Positions 8,554 through 16,530 of a DNA stretch of 64,000 bases are shown here, in pieces. The DNA is taken from NCBI RefSeq assembly GCF_900564145.1, contig NZ_UOOB01000002.1, positions 1 to 64,000 on the forward strand, in the 5' to 3' direction. The DNA is from Comamonas sp. lk. GTDB taxonomy: Bacteria; Pseudomonadota; Gammaproteobacteria; Burkholderiales; Burkholderiaceae_C. A program made the position numbers and the translations under genes. Under the pieces are notes generated by a model. The model was not told where the DNA came from. It searched no databases and was given only the letters and a program-made list of their open reading frames with translations. The stretch's first letter is position 1. The number at the start of each line of letters is the position of its first letter.

Positions 8554-9107
8554 GTAATCAGTGGTCGTAGCAACGCAGCGAGGCGGCCCGACCTTCGCTA
8601 CTTTCCTGGTACGCCCCAATGACATGCCACCCGGGCGCAATTTTAAAGGCCAGACCTAAACCCCTGGAGTCTGAAGTGAACCGGCTGCTCCTTGGTCTTA
8701 TGCGAGAAAAGTCCTGTGCCCAAGCAAGTCGACAGGGATACCGTTTTGGCCGGCCACGCCGCATCACGTTCTCCACATCGGCTCCGCATACCCCGCCTCA
8801 AGCCGCCGCACCGTATCGCGCCCATGACATCAGCCGGGTTCACCCCGTTTTTCTCTGATTTAGCGGCACAGGTTTTCCCTTGGTCATGATTCCTGTCAAG
8901 CGACTTTTGTCTCTGGAGCGACTTTTTTAAGTCATCCAACCTAGTCCCAATGAACGATGGATAGCAGCAGGACTTGCTCGAACAATGAATTTATCGATCC
9001 GGAGCCAGGAGCTAGCCAGCTTGGACTAGGCAAGCCCCCTGGCGGATCGACTTCTCATTGGGTTGTTAGTACCTCGTTTCGTTGGAAAGACTGTGATGGA
9101 GACAAAA
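8554..9107. other. Divergent intergenic region, no gene recognised
   Basis: About 550 bases between the antiporter gene and the DUF1329 gene. The short frames here show no family features. Two direct copies of AGCGACTTTT (8899-8908 and 8917-8926, 18 bases apart) lie near the middle and may be regulatory. GGAG seven bases before 9108 fixes the downstream start. Confidence 0.4.
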
Positions 9108-10481
9108 ATGAGCTTTCGTACACTGCTGGCCTTTGCCGTGACGGCCACCATGGCGGGCGTGGCCTCTGCCAAGGCTACTCCCGAAGAAATTGAAAAGCTG
9201 GGCAAATCGCTGACTTGCGTGGGTGCCGAAAAGGCAGGAACGGCCAGCGGCGTTCCCGAGTACACCGGCAAATGGCTGGGTACTCCCCCGGGCATTCAGT
9301 ACACCCCGCATGTGGGCCAGCACCCGGTGGACCCTTATGCCAATGAAAAGCCGCTGTTCTCAATCACGGCAGAGAACCTGGCCAAATACGCCGCTCAACT
9401 GAGCGACGGCCAGAAGGCCATGTTTGAGCGTTATCCCAAGACTTTCCGCATTCCGGTCTATCAAGGTCACCGTGACTTCCGCTATCCGGATTATGTCTGC
9501 GCATCCGTCAAGAAAAATGCCCAGGATGCCGTGCTGAGTGCCGACGGAATGGGCGTGGAAAATGCGGTCAAAGGCGGCATTCCCTTCCCATTCCCCAAGA
9601 ACGGGAACGAGCTGGGCTTCAATAATCTGTTTAATGCCCGCGCGTTTACCGAGCAGACCCTGCGTGACAACGCCTATGTGCTGCTGGATGGCTCTGCCGT
9701 CTTTGGCCGCGCCGAAAACCGCAGCATGAGCCTGGTGAACTCGCCCGACGTGGCCGGCAAGCCGCTGGAAGGTGCCATGGCCCAGGGCATGAACGCCATC
9801 AAGCTCCCCGAACGTGAGAAAGGCGGGGTCAGCGTGAACATGGAGCCAGTCAACTTCGGCAAGGACAAGCGTCTGGGCTGGAGCTATGACCCCGGCACCC
9901 GCCGCGTGCGCCAGATTCCCGAGTACGGCTTTGACCAACCCATGGGCGGCGGTGTGGGTGCCAAGATGACCATCGACTCCGACCGTCTCTTCAACGGCTC
10001 ACCCATACGCTACAACTGGAAAAACCTGGGCAAAAAGGAAATCTTTGTTCCAGCCAATGCGTACAAGATTCACGCCAACACCGTGAAGTATGCAGACCTG
10101 CTCAAGCCCGGCCATGCCAACCCTGACTTCATGCGCTATGAACTGCGTCGCGTCTGGGTGCTGGAAGCCACACTGAAGGAAGGTTATCGCCACCTCTACG
10201 GCAAGCGCGTGCTCTTCATCGATGAAGACACAGGTCAAGCAGTGATGAGCGATTACTACGATGCACGCGGTCAACTATGGCAGCATGCCTTCATCAACTA
10301 CTACTATGCCTTTGATGCCAGTGCATGGCATGCAGGCTCCAGCTTCTATCACGACCTGAATGCTGGCGGCTATGTGGCATACAACTTGTTCCAGGAACGC
10401 CCCAAGGGTCCGATTCTGAACAAGGGCGACATGAATCCCTCCATGTTCACACCCGAAGCTGCGCGCAACGCCGGCACCTGA
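9108..10481 (+). CDS. DUF1329 family exported protein
   Basis: About 457 residues from the ATG at 9108, chosen because GATGGAG lies seven bases upstream and the protein then opens with a clean signal peptide (MSFRTLLAFAVTATMAGVAS). The mature part matches the DUF1329 family, related to the LolA outer-membrane-lipoprotein-sorting fold. Signs are GIPFPFPKNGNELGFNNLFN near residue 165 and the C-terminal WHAGSSFYHDLNAGGYVAYN. Members often sit with DUF1302 or lipid-related export genes and are thought to act in the periplasm on hydrophobic compounds; the exact role is unknown. It is followed by DUF1254 and alkylsulfatase-like genes on the same strand. Confidence 0.85.
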   Translation: MSFRTLLAFAVTATMAGVASAKATPEEIEKLGKSLTCVGAEKAGTASGVPEYTGKWLGTPPGIQYTPHVGQHPVDPYANEKPLFSITAENLAKYAAQLSDGQKAMFERYPKTFRIPVYQGHRDFRYPDYVCASVKKNAQDAVLSADGMGVENAVKGGIPFPFPKNGNELGFNNLFNARAFTEQTLRDNAYVLLDGSAVFGRAENRSMSLVNSPDVAGKPLEGAMAQGMNAIKLPEREKGGVSVNMEPVNFGKDKRLGWSYDPGTRRVRQIPEYGFDQPMGGGVGAKMTIDSDRLFNGSPIRYNWKNLGKKEIFVPANAYKIHANTVKYADLLKPGHANPDFMRYELRRVWVLEATLKEGYRHLYGKRVLFIDEDTGQAVMSDYYDARGQLWQHAFINYYYAFDASAWHAGSSFYHDLNAGGYVAYNLFQERPKGPILNKGDMNPSMFTPEAARNAGT

Positions 10482-10610
10482 TCGGGTCGAGCCGCAACGC
10501 GGCTGAATACGGCTGACATCGATGGATGGCCAGCCGCTTGAAGAGAGACAAACCCAGGCAGGCTGCAAAGCACTGCCTGGGTCATCAAAACAAAAAGTCC
10601 ACTAAACACC

Positions 10611-11999
10611 ATGCACCAGTTTCGCAAGCGCGGGCTGCTGGCTTTTGCCGCCGCCGCATTGACCTTGACGATGGGGGTAGCAGCCAAGGCCCAGGAGGTC
10701 GGCGACCCAGCGCTGGACAGCCTGATCCGCGAGGCCATGCTCTATGCCTACCCCTATCAGGAATTCATGAAAATGCGGCATGAAGCGCTGGAGGTCAAAG
10801 GCTCGACCACGGCCACCACGCTCAACCACTTCCGCCACTCGCGCAAGCTCGCTACCCCGCAGGATCGCTGGGCCAACGGCCCCATACGTGACACCTTCTA
10901 CTCCACCAACTGGCTGGACCTGGAAAAATCCCCTGTCATTCTCTCGGTGCCCGAGACCCATGGTCGCTATTACGTGATTGCCATGATTGGTACCGACCTC
11001 AATACCTTTGCCTACGTGGGCAAGCGCAATGGCGGTACATCGGCACGCAAGATTGCTCTGGTAGGCCCACGCTGGAACGGCAAGCTTCCTCAGGCAGACC
11101 AGATCGTGCGCGCGCCCACCCGCGACGTCTACATGAATATGCGCGTGCTGGTGACCGGAGAGGATGACCTCAAAGCCGCACATGCAGTGCAGGACGGCTT
11201 CAGCATCAAGCCCGTGCTGCAGGCCGCCGAGGACAGCCCGCGCATCAAGCCCCTGGCACAGGACTGGGGCCGCTTTGTGGATGTGGCCAACGAAGCTCTG
11301 ATGCGCAACCCGCCACCGGGCACCGAACAGAAATTGCTGGAGCGCTTTGCCCAGGTTGGCATCTGCGGCCAAAACTGCAGCTGGGACAAGCTGCCCAAAT
11401 CGGTACAGCAACGCTGGCTGGCATTGGCACCCGATATAGAAAAAAACGAACTCAAGAATCGCCTGAACGCCGCCCGCAAGACCGCCGATCCCAATCGCCG
11501 CAATGGCTGGACGCCCTACCGCCTGCCGGACGGTTTTGGCAACAACTACGCCATGCGCGCCTCGTCAGCCGCCATGTCTGGCGGCATTCTGGGTGTGGAA
11601 GCCGCAGAAGCCACCTACTTTGCTGCCAGCGTGGACGGCAGCAACCAGCCACTGGGCACAGGCAATAGCTACCGCCTGCACCTGCCTCAGGGTCGTTTGC
11701 CTGCCGATGCGTTCTGGTCCATTTCCCTCTACGAGTTTGTGACCGGCGGCCAGTACATGGTTGAGAACCCCATCAACCGCTATTCGATTGGCGACCGCAC
11801 CAAGGGCATGAAATTCAATGCCGATGGCAGTCTGGACATCTGGCTGCAACCCAATGACCCCGGCACCGAAAAGCGCACCAACTGGTTGCCCACACCCGCC
11901 CAGAATCGCTTTTATCTGATGGCCCGCGCCTACCAGCCCTGGCCCGAGGTGCTGGATCCGTCCTGGATATTGGAGCCTGTCGAACGGGTTCAACCCTAG
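10611..11999 (+). CDS. DUF1254 / DUF1214 domain exported protein
   Basis: A 462-residue secreted protein with a signal peptide ending near GVAAKAQ (about residue 27). The N-terminal half is DUF1254-like (EAMLYAYPYQEFMKMR, then FYSTNWLDLEKSPVILSVPE). The C-terminal half is DUF1214-like (FWSISLYEF, GLDIWLQP-type segment, NWLPTPAQNRFYLMARAYQP). No biochemical function is firmly assigned to the pair of domains. It follows the DUF1329 gene by 129 bases and is closed by a strong terminator, so the two are probably one transcript or two close ones. Confidence 0.88.
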   Translation: MHQFRKRGLLAFAAAALTLTMGVAAKAQEVGDPALDSLIREAMLYAYPYQEFMKMRHEALEVKGSTTATTLNHFRHSRKLATPQDRWANGPIRDTFYSTNWLDLEKSPVILSVPETHGRYYVIAMIGTDLNTFAYVGKRNGGTSARKIALVGPRWNGKLPQADQIVRAPTRDVYMNMRVLVTGEDDLKAAHAVQDGFSIKPVLQAAEDSPRIKPLAQDWGRFVDVANEALMRNPPPGTEQKLLERFAQVGICGQNCSWDKLPKSVQQRWLALAPDIEKNELKNRLNAARKTADPNRRNGWTPYRLPDGFGNNYAMRASSAAMSGGILGVEAAEATYFAASVDGSNQPLGTGNSYRLHLPQGRLPADAFWSISLYEFVTGGQYMVENPINRYSIGDRTKGMKFNADGSLDIWLQPNDPGTEKRTNWLPTPAQNRFYLMARAYQPWPEVLDPSWILEPVERVQP

Positions 12000-12040
12000 T
12001 TCCGGCAAGAGCGATTCAGAAAAAAACACTGCCCATCCGA

Positions 12041-12068
12041 CCTGCCTGCAATGCAGGCAGGTTTTTTT
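12041..12068 (+). terminator. Rho-independent terminator after the DUF1254 gene
   Basis: CCTGCCTGC (12041-12049) pairs with GCAGGCAGG (12053-12061) across a three-base loop and is followed by seven T residues. Confidence 0.85.
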
Positions 12069-12085
12069 GATTAGCTAAAAAATCA

Positions 12086-13570
12086 ATGAAGATGACACAG
12101 CATTTGCGCCAACATATTTTGATTGCCTCCCTGGCCTTGAGCCAGCTATATGCAGGCAATGCGTTCGCCCATGAGCAGGATGACCGCGGAGGTTCTGGTG
12201 CCAAGAATCCAGCGGTTGTCGCTGCCAGAGCCCAGGTCTTCAAAGCCAACCCTCAGATGGCCCGCTCCATCGTGGAAGGCGGGGGCTTTGGTTCCGAACT
12301 CTCTTATGCGGTGGCCAACAGCATGTACAGCCGCACCGACCAGGCTGCCATAAATGATGCACGCGCCAAGCTCAAGATCGAGGCCGTCGCGCCCCGCACC
12401 TGGCTGCTGCGCTTTCCCATAGTCAATGTGGTGGTCTTTGAGACGGACGAAGGTCTGGTGCTGGTGGACAGCGGCTACGCCCCCGCCGGCCCCGCCTTGG
12501 CCGAGACGCTGAAGAAAATCAGCAGCAAGCCTTTGCACACGGTGATCCTCACCCACTTCCATGCCGATCATGCTTTTGGCGCCTGGGCCCTGCTTGATCA
12601 AAAGCCCCGCATCGTGGCCGAAGAGCGCTTCATCAGCCAGATGGAGCTGGACATGCGCAGCAACGGCCTGATCGCCCGCAACAACCAGCAGAGCGTGGCC
12701 GATGTGCCGCGCAGTTGGGACAGCGCAGTACGCCCCACTCAGACCTTTCATGAAAAAACCACGCTCAAGATCGGTGGCGAGGAATTCGTTCTGACCCATG
12801 CACGCGGCGAGACCGAGGACCAGATCTGGGTCGCAGTCCCTCGCCGCCAAACCGTGGTCAGCGCCGACTACTTCCAGGGCTTTTTACCCAATGCAGGCAA
12901 TGGCAAGCGCCGCCAGCGCTACCCCGAAGAATGGGCGCAGGCATTGCGCGATATGGCTGCCCTCAAGCCCCAGCTGCTGCTGCCAGCCCATGGACCGGCC
13001 ATCACCACGCCCGAGGAAATTCAGGACCGACTGCCCGCCCAGGCACAGATGCTGGATACCATTTCAGCCCAGGTCGTCACCGGCCTGAACAGCGGCGAGC
13101 GCCGCGATCTGGTCATCGACCAGGTGGCCTTGCCGCCCGAGCTGGCCAAGCGCCCCGATGCACGGGAGCTGTATGTCTCGGCCAAGAACATTGGCCGCAT
13201 GGTGGTCAGCGAGTACAGCGGCTGGTGGGATGACGTTCCCTCGCACTGGAGCCCTGCGCCGCTGGTCAAGGAAGCACAGGAACTGGCCCATATGGCCGGT
13301 GGTGCCAAGCAATTGATCAAACGCGCTCAGGCATTGGCAGCAAGCAACCCGGAGCTGGCATCCCATCTGGCCGACTGGGCCTGGTATGCCGACAGCAATG
13401 ACCCCGACGTGGTGCAAGGGGCGCTGGATGTCTACTCCAAGCGTGTGGCCAAGCCGCTGCCCACACAGGAAGCCTTGGTGTATGCAGAGCACATGGTGCA
13501 CCTGCAACTCAAGCTCAACGGCCTCAAGCCTAAGCCTACCGCCGTGAGCCAAAAAGCAGCGGTCAGGTAG
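12086..13570 (+). CDS. Exported metallo-beta-lactamase-fold hydrolase, alkylsulfatase-like
   Basis: A 494-residue protein with a signal peptide (cleavage near NAFAHE, residue 29). The metallo-beta-lactamase metal site is visible as HFHADH at residues 157-162, with a later HARGETEDQ and LLLPAHGPA supplying further ligands. The C-terminal third (YVSAKNIGRMVVSEYSGWWDD, then HLADWAWYADSND) matches the dimerisation domain of SdsA1-type alkyl sulfatases. At 494 residues it is shorter than SdsA1 (about 660) and appears to lack the SCP2-like C-terminal domain. It probably hydrolyses an ester, perhaps a sulfate ester, in the periplasm. It follows the terminator at 12041, so it likely has its own promoter. 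Confidence 0.8.
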   Translation: MKMTQHLRQHILIASLALSQLYAGNAFAHEQDDRGGSGAKNPAVVAARAQVFKANPQMARSIVEGGGFGSELSYAVANSMYSRTDQAAINDARAKLKIEAVAPRTWLLRFPIVNVVVFETDEGLVLVDSGYAPAGPALAETLKKISSKPLHTVILTHFHADHAFGAWALLDQKPRIVAEERFISQMELDMRSNGLIARNNQQSVADVPRSWDSAVRPTQTFHEKTTLKIGGEEFVLTHARGETEDQIWVAVPRRQTVVSADYFQGFLPNAGNGKRRQRYPEEWAQALRDMAALKPQLLLPAHGPAITTPEEIQDRLPAQAQMLDTISAQVVTGLNSGERRDLVIDQVALPPELAKRPDARELYVSAKNIGRMVVSEYSGWWDDVPSHWSPAPLVKEAQELAHMAGGAKQLIKRAQALAASNPELASHLADWAWYADSNDPDVVQGALDVYSKRVAKPLPTQEALVYAEHMVHLQLKLNGLKPKPTAVSQKAAVR

Positions 13571-14006
13571 CTCGCCATCAAGCCTGGGCCAGGTGCCCTT
13601 ATACCTTGCTCAGGCCTTCTTGAGCTTCTGGAAATTTCGCTAGCGACAGCAATAGTTCGTGTTTTATGGGTCGCTCCAGGCACGTCCTTGGTACTGGGCC
13701 ACGTCACACTGAAAACGTGAAAAGAGACTGTCTTCTCAAAAAAACACTACCAAAAAGGTAAGCGTATGTCTGCCAAGAGGTCTCGCTTGTTACCTGCGCC
13801 AGAGAGAGGACGTAACAACGTAGGCACATCCCCACTGCGCTCCGTTTGGATGCCTGACAGCTGTTTTGCCTTGACCTTCTTAGACTGAAAATTCGTCGCA
13901 CTCGCTGGCGAAGGTCTATCAAATGGTCTGTGCATAAGGCTTGGGCGCTATGGAATTTCTATAGCCACTTGCTTTTTCAGGCCGCAAAACCCATTAGGAG
14001 AATCCT
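13571..14006. other. Intergenic region, no gene recognised
   Basis: About 435 bases with only short frames lacking family features. TAGGAGAATCCT just before 14007 is a good ribosome site for the next gene. No clear terminator was found after 13570. Confidence 0.4.
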
Positions 14007-14573
14007 ATGAAAATTCGCCCTCAGCTTTTCGCCGTTTGTACTGCGGCCTTCATGGTCAGCTCAGCTTTTGCTCTGACGCCAGCTGAACACAAGGCGGAGA
14101 AGGCCAGGATCGAAGCCGAGTACAAATCAGCCAAGGAACAATGCAAGGCGCTCAAAGACAATGCCAAGGATGTGTGCTCGGAACAAGCCAAGGGCCATGA
14201 GAAAGTCGCCCAGGCCGAGCTGGACTACAAAGCTGCTGCCAACGAAAGCAATCGCTACAAGCTGGCCAAAGCCAAGGCCGATGCAGACTATGACGTAGCC
14301 AAGGAAAAATGCGACGACTTGGCCGGCAATGACAAGGATGTCTGCAAGAAGGATGCCAAGGGAAATCACATCAAGGCCCTGGAAGCAGCCAAGGTCGCGC
14401 AAGTGAGCCATGACCCCGGTGCCAAGCCCTCCGACCTGGCCCAAGCCCGCAAGGATGCCAGCGACAAGACACGCGAAGCGGACTACAAGGCCGTCAAGCA
14501 GCGCTGCGATGCACTGTCTGGCAATGCCAAGGAAACCTGCATCACCGATGCCAAACGCCAATACGGACAGTAA
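14007..14573 (+). CDS. Secreted Lys/Ala-rich protein with three C-x10-C repeats
   Basis: A 188-residue protein with a signal peptide (MKIRPQLFAVCTAAFMVSSA, cleavage near FALT). The mature part is highly charged and alpha-helical. It holds three similar modules with cysteine pairs at residues 46/57, 102/113 and 167/178. Each is C-x10-C inside a pattern like A-K-x2-C-x2-L-x2-N-x-K-x2-C. The two cysteines of a module probably form a disulfide across a helical hairpin in the periplasm. Similar proteins are usually annotated as cell-envelope or hypothetical proteins in Comamonadaceae. The strong ribosome site and the terminator at 14594 make it a single-gene unit. Function unknown. Confidence 0.8.
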   Translation: MKIRPQLFAVCTAAFMVSSAFALTPAEHKAEKARIEAEYKSAKEQCKALKDNAKDVCSEQAKGHEKVAQAELDYKAAANESNRYKLAKAKADADYDVAKEKCDDLAGNDKDVCKKDAKGNHIKALEAAKVAQVSHDPGAKPSDLAQARKDASDKTREADYKAVKQRCDALSGNAKETCITDAKRQYGQ

Positions 14574-14593
14574 GCGCACCGACTTGATTTCAT

Positions 14594-14615
14594 AGGGCCG
14601 CAAGGCCCTTTTTTT
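14594..14615 (+). terminator. Rho-independent terminator
   Basis: AGGGCC-GCAA-GGCCCT hairpin (14594-14609) followed by a run of T residues, 21 bases after the stop at 14573. Confidence 0.85.
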
Positions 14616-14836
14616 GTGGCCCGTGTCATCGCGAGATATGACGCATACAGCAAGTTTCCGTCCGCACAATGCTCAAGCACCCAGGCGAAAAATTGGTGCC
14701 GAGAAACTGGAAAAGTAACAATAAGCTTGTGTATCTTCTGTTTTAGCTGGTAATTTAGGTGCAGGCCAAATACATTCTTGGTGTAAGTTAAATGACTACA
14801 TCCAATTTCCGAATCCAGCAGTCCTACGCCTGAACC

Positions 14837-15214
14837 ATGATCTACCCTTTTGCCGCACGCCTGCAGACATGGATTTCCCGTCTGCAAGCCGCACAACCTT
14901 GCAGCTCACAGCAGACGGCCCATGACATGGTCATTGATCTATGGATTGCGGTGAACAGTGAACTGGGAGCCCCCGAGTCGCTGATCAAGGCATTGCGCCG
15001 CCGCAGCTTCAGCCAAGCACATGGCTGGAACGGCGTGGGTAGCGCAGTTGCATACTGGGATCTGGATGAAGAAGCCTCGGTGCGCGTCTATCTTCATGAC
15101 GACGGAGCGATTGTGGTGCAGCAAATGGATGCAGAGAATCGGGAAATCCTGTTTACCCAGCCCGGCATTGCTACGGTGGGGGCGGCTGCAGCCAGCATTC
15201 CCGAGAGCTGCTAA
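14837..15214 (+). CDS. Hypothetical protein, 125 residues
   Basis: I do not recognise a family. The frame has coding-like composition, no signal peptide and no membrane segment. It contains AHDMVIDLWIAVNSELGAPE and a beta-rich acidic middle (AVAYWDLDEEASVRVYLHDD). The predicted protein is small, soluble and probably cytoplasmic. There is no strong ribosome site before the ATG. A 10-bp stem-loop lies just after the stop, but its T-tract points to the opposite strand. Confidence 0.6.
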   Translation: MIYPFAARLQTWISRLQAAQPCSSQQTAHDMVIDLWIAVNSELGAPESLIKALRRRSFSQAHGWNGVGSAVAYWDLDEEASVRVYLHDDGAIVVQQMDAENREILFTQPGIATVGAAAASIPESC

Positions 15215-15217
15215 AAA

Positions 15218-15242
15218 GATTGCCCGCACAAGGCGGGCAATC
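15218..15242 (-). terminator. Terminator for minus-strand transcription
   Basis: A perfect 10-bp stem, GATTGCCCGC (15218-15227) with GCGGGCAATC (15233-15242). The run AAAAA at 15213-15217 reads as TTTTT after the hairpin on the minus strand, so it would end a minus-strand transcript such as the small gene at 15285-15551. Confidence 0.65.
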
Positions 15243-15284
15243 AAGCTGTGGGGTCGTACCAAGTGAGTCCGCCAGTCTCAACGC

Positions 15285-15551
15285 TCAATGCATTTGCATA
15301 GTTGGCAGGGAACTCATCTCATCCTCCGGCTGCCGCTTATTACATTTGCACTGCTGCTGACTGAAATTCAGACTTTTGATAAGTTGCCCCATCTGGAGCG
15401 GCCAGTACACAGACTTGTACTGCTTTTGAGCCAAAGGGTGCATCTCGCCTTTTAAAGAGGCTATACGCTTTTGCACCGCCGCTGTCATTGCCAGTCTCTC
15501 AGACGCCAACTTCGCTATCGGCACCACTGTTGAGACTTTTTTCTGTTGCAT
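15285..15551 (-). CDS. Small hypothetical protein, 88 residues
   Basis: The frame from the ATG at 15551 encodes a basic, helical protein (VPIAKLASERLAMTAAVQKR at the N-terminus; a C-x-C near the C-terminus). I recognise no family. Support for it being real is indirect: a terminator facing the right way lies 43 bases after its stop, and no other gene competes for the region. A TTG at 15587 in the same frame is an alternative start. Confidence 0.4.
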   Translation of the reverse strand: MQQKKVSTVVPIAKLASERLAMTAAVQKRIASLKGEMHPLAQKQYKSVYWPLQMGQLIKSLNFSQQQCKCNKRQPEDEMSSLPTMQMH

Positions 15552-15907
15552 GGTTTTACTACTTCCGAGTGACGAACAGCAAGCCAAAGCCTGCCTGCCA
15601 TGCGCCCAGAATGAACCTCAAAAGAAAACCTTGTTGTAGGAATCTGTTGCAAAGCCGCTTCGCACGGATTTTCTCCACCTAAAACCTGTTTGGCTTATGT
15701 GCACTGCCCAGTGCGGCACAGCTCATGGCAGCCGACCCAGCCGTGCGCAACAGATAAACCCTCCAGGGTTTGCAGCGCTTGCCCCCAGCGCCGCCTTCTT
15801 TGTATTGCCGCATTTCATTCAAACACCGTGAATTCTTCGCCGCATTGCACCATCAAGCAAGCAATTCATGTGAGTCTTATAATTGACTATACATAAAACC
15901 CAACACG
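15552..15907. other. Intergenic region upstream of the molybdenum hydroxylase operon
   Basis: About 355 bases with no credible gene. The last 45 bases are AT-rich and hold a weak sigma-70-like pair, TTCATG (15865-15870) and TATACA (15888-15893), spaced 17 bases, just before the ATG at 15908. This is a guess at the promoter. Confidence 0.3.
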
Positions 15908-16528
15908 ATGGATGCCATGAAATTCACCCTGAACGGCCAGGAAGTGGACGCGCCTAGCGCAGCTCCCGATACACCTCTTCTCTATGTGCTGCGCAATGAC
16001 ATGCAGCTCAACGGCCCCAAGTTTGGTTGCGGCCTGGGCGAGTGCGGCGCTTGCGCCGTGCTGATTGACGGCAAGGTGGCGCGCTCCTGCTCTGTGCCTC
16101 TGAGCGTGGTTCAAGGCAAGAAAGTCACCACGCTGGAAGGCCTCTCTCCCGAAGCCAGCCAGGACGCCAAAGCCAAAGCCTTGCGCAATGCAGCCGTGCT
16201 GGATGTCAGTGCAGACAAGAGCGCAATGCCTGCAACTGCAGCGCGCACTTTCACTTTGCATGTGGTTCAGCAGGCCTTTGTCGATGCGCAGGCCGCACAG
16301 TGCGGCTACTGCACCAACGGCATGATCATGGCTCTGGTGGCCCTGTTCAACCAGAAGCCCCAGGCCAGCGATGACGAAGTCAAACACGCTTTGTCGGGTC
16401 ATCTGTGCCGCTGCGGCACTCATGTGGAAATCATGCAGGCCGCAGCCCGTGCCCGCGAGCTGATTGCGCAGGGCCGCAGTGCAGCCATTCCCGCCGCTGC
16501 CGCATCCAAAGAACAAAAGGCCGCTTGA
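15908..16528 (+). CDS. Molybdenum hydroxylase small 2Fe-2S subunit (isoquinoline 1-oxidoreductase alpha / aldehyde dehydrogenase type)
   Basis: A 206-residue electron-transfer subunit with two [2Fe-2S] clusters. The plant-ferredoxin-type cluster uses C41, C46, C49 and C61 (CGLGECGAC...C); the second uses C132, C135, C167 and C169 (CGYC...CRC). It is longer than most family members (about 150-160 residues) because of an extra loop around residues 84-114 and an Ala-rich tail. It passes electrons from the molybdenum site of the large subunit (2 bases downstream) to the cytochrome encoded third. It has no signal peptide, so it probably crosses the membrane folded, carried by the Tat-tagged large subunit. 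Confidence 0.9.
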   Translation: MDAMKFTLNGQEVDAPSAAPDTPLLYVLRNDMQLNGPKFGCGLGECGACAVLIDGKVARSCSVPLSVVQGKKVTTLEGLSPEASQDAKAKALRNAAVLDVSADKSAMPATAARTFTLHVVQQAFVDAQAAQCGYCTNGMIMALVALFNQKPQASDDEVKHALSGHLCRCGTHVEIMQAAARARELIAQGRSAAIPAAAASKEQKAA

Positions 16529-16530
16529 TC

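Noticed and set aside
13766..13888. A 40-codon frame after GGTAAGCGT
   Set aside because: Too short, no ribosome site and no recognisable product.
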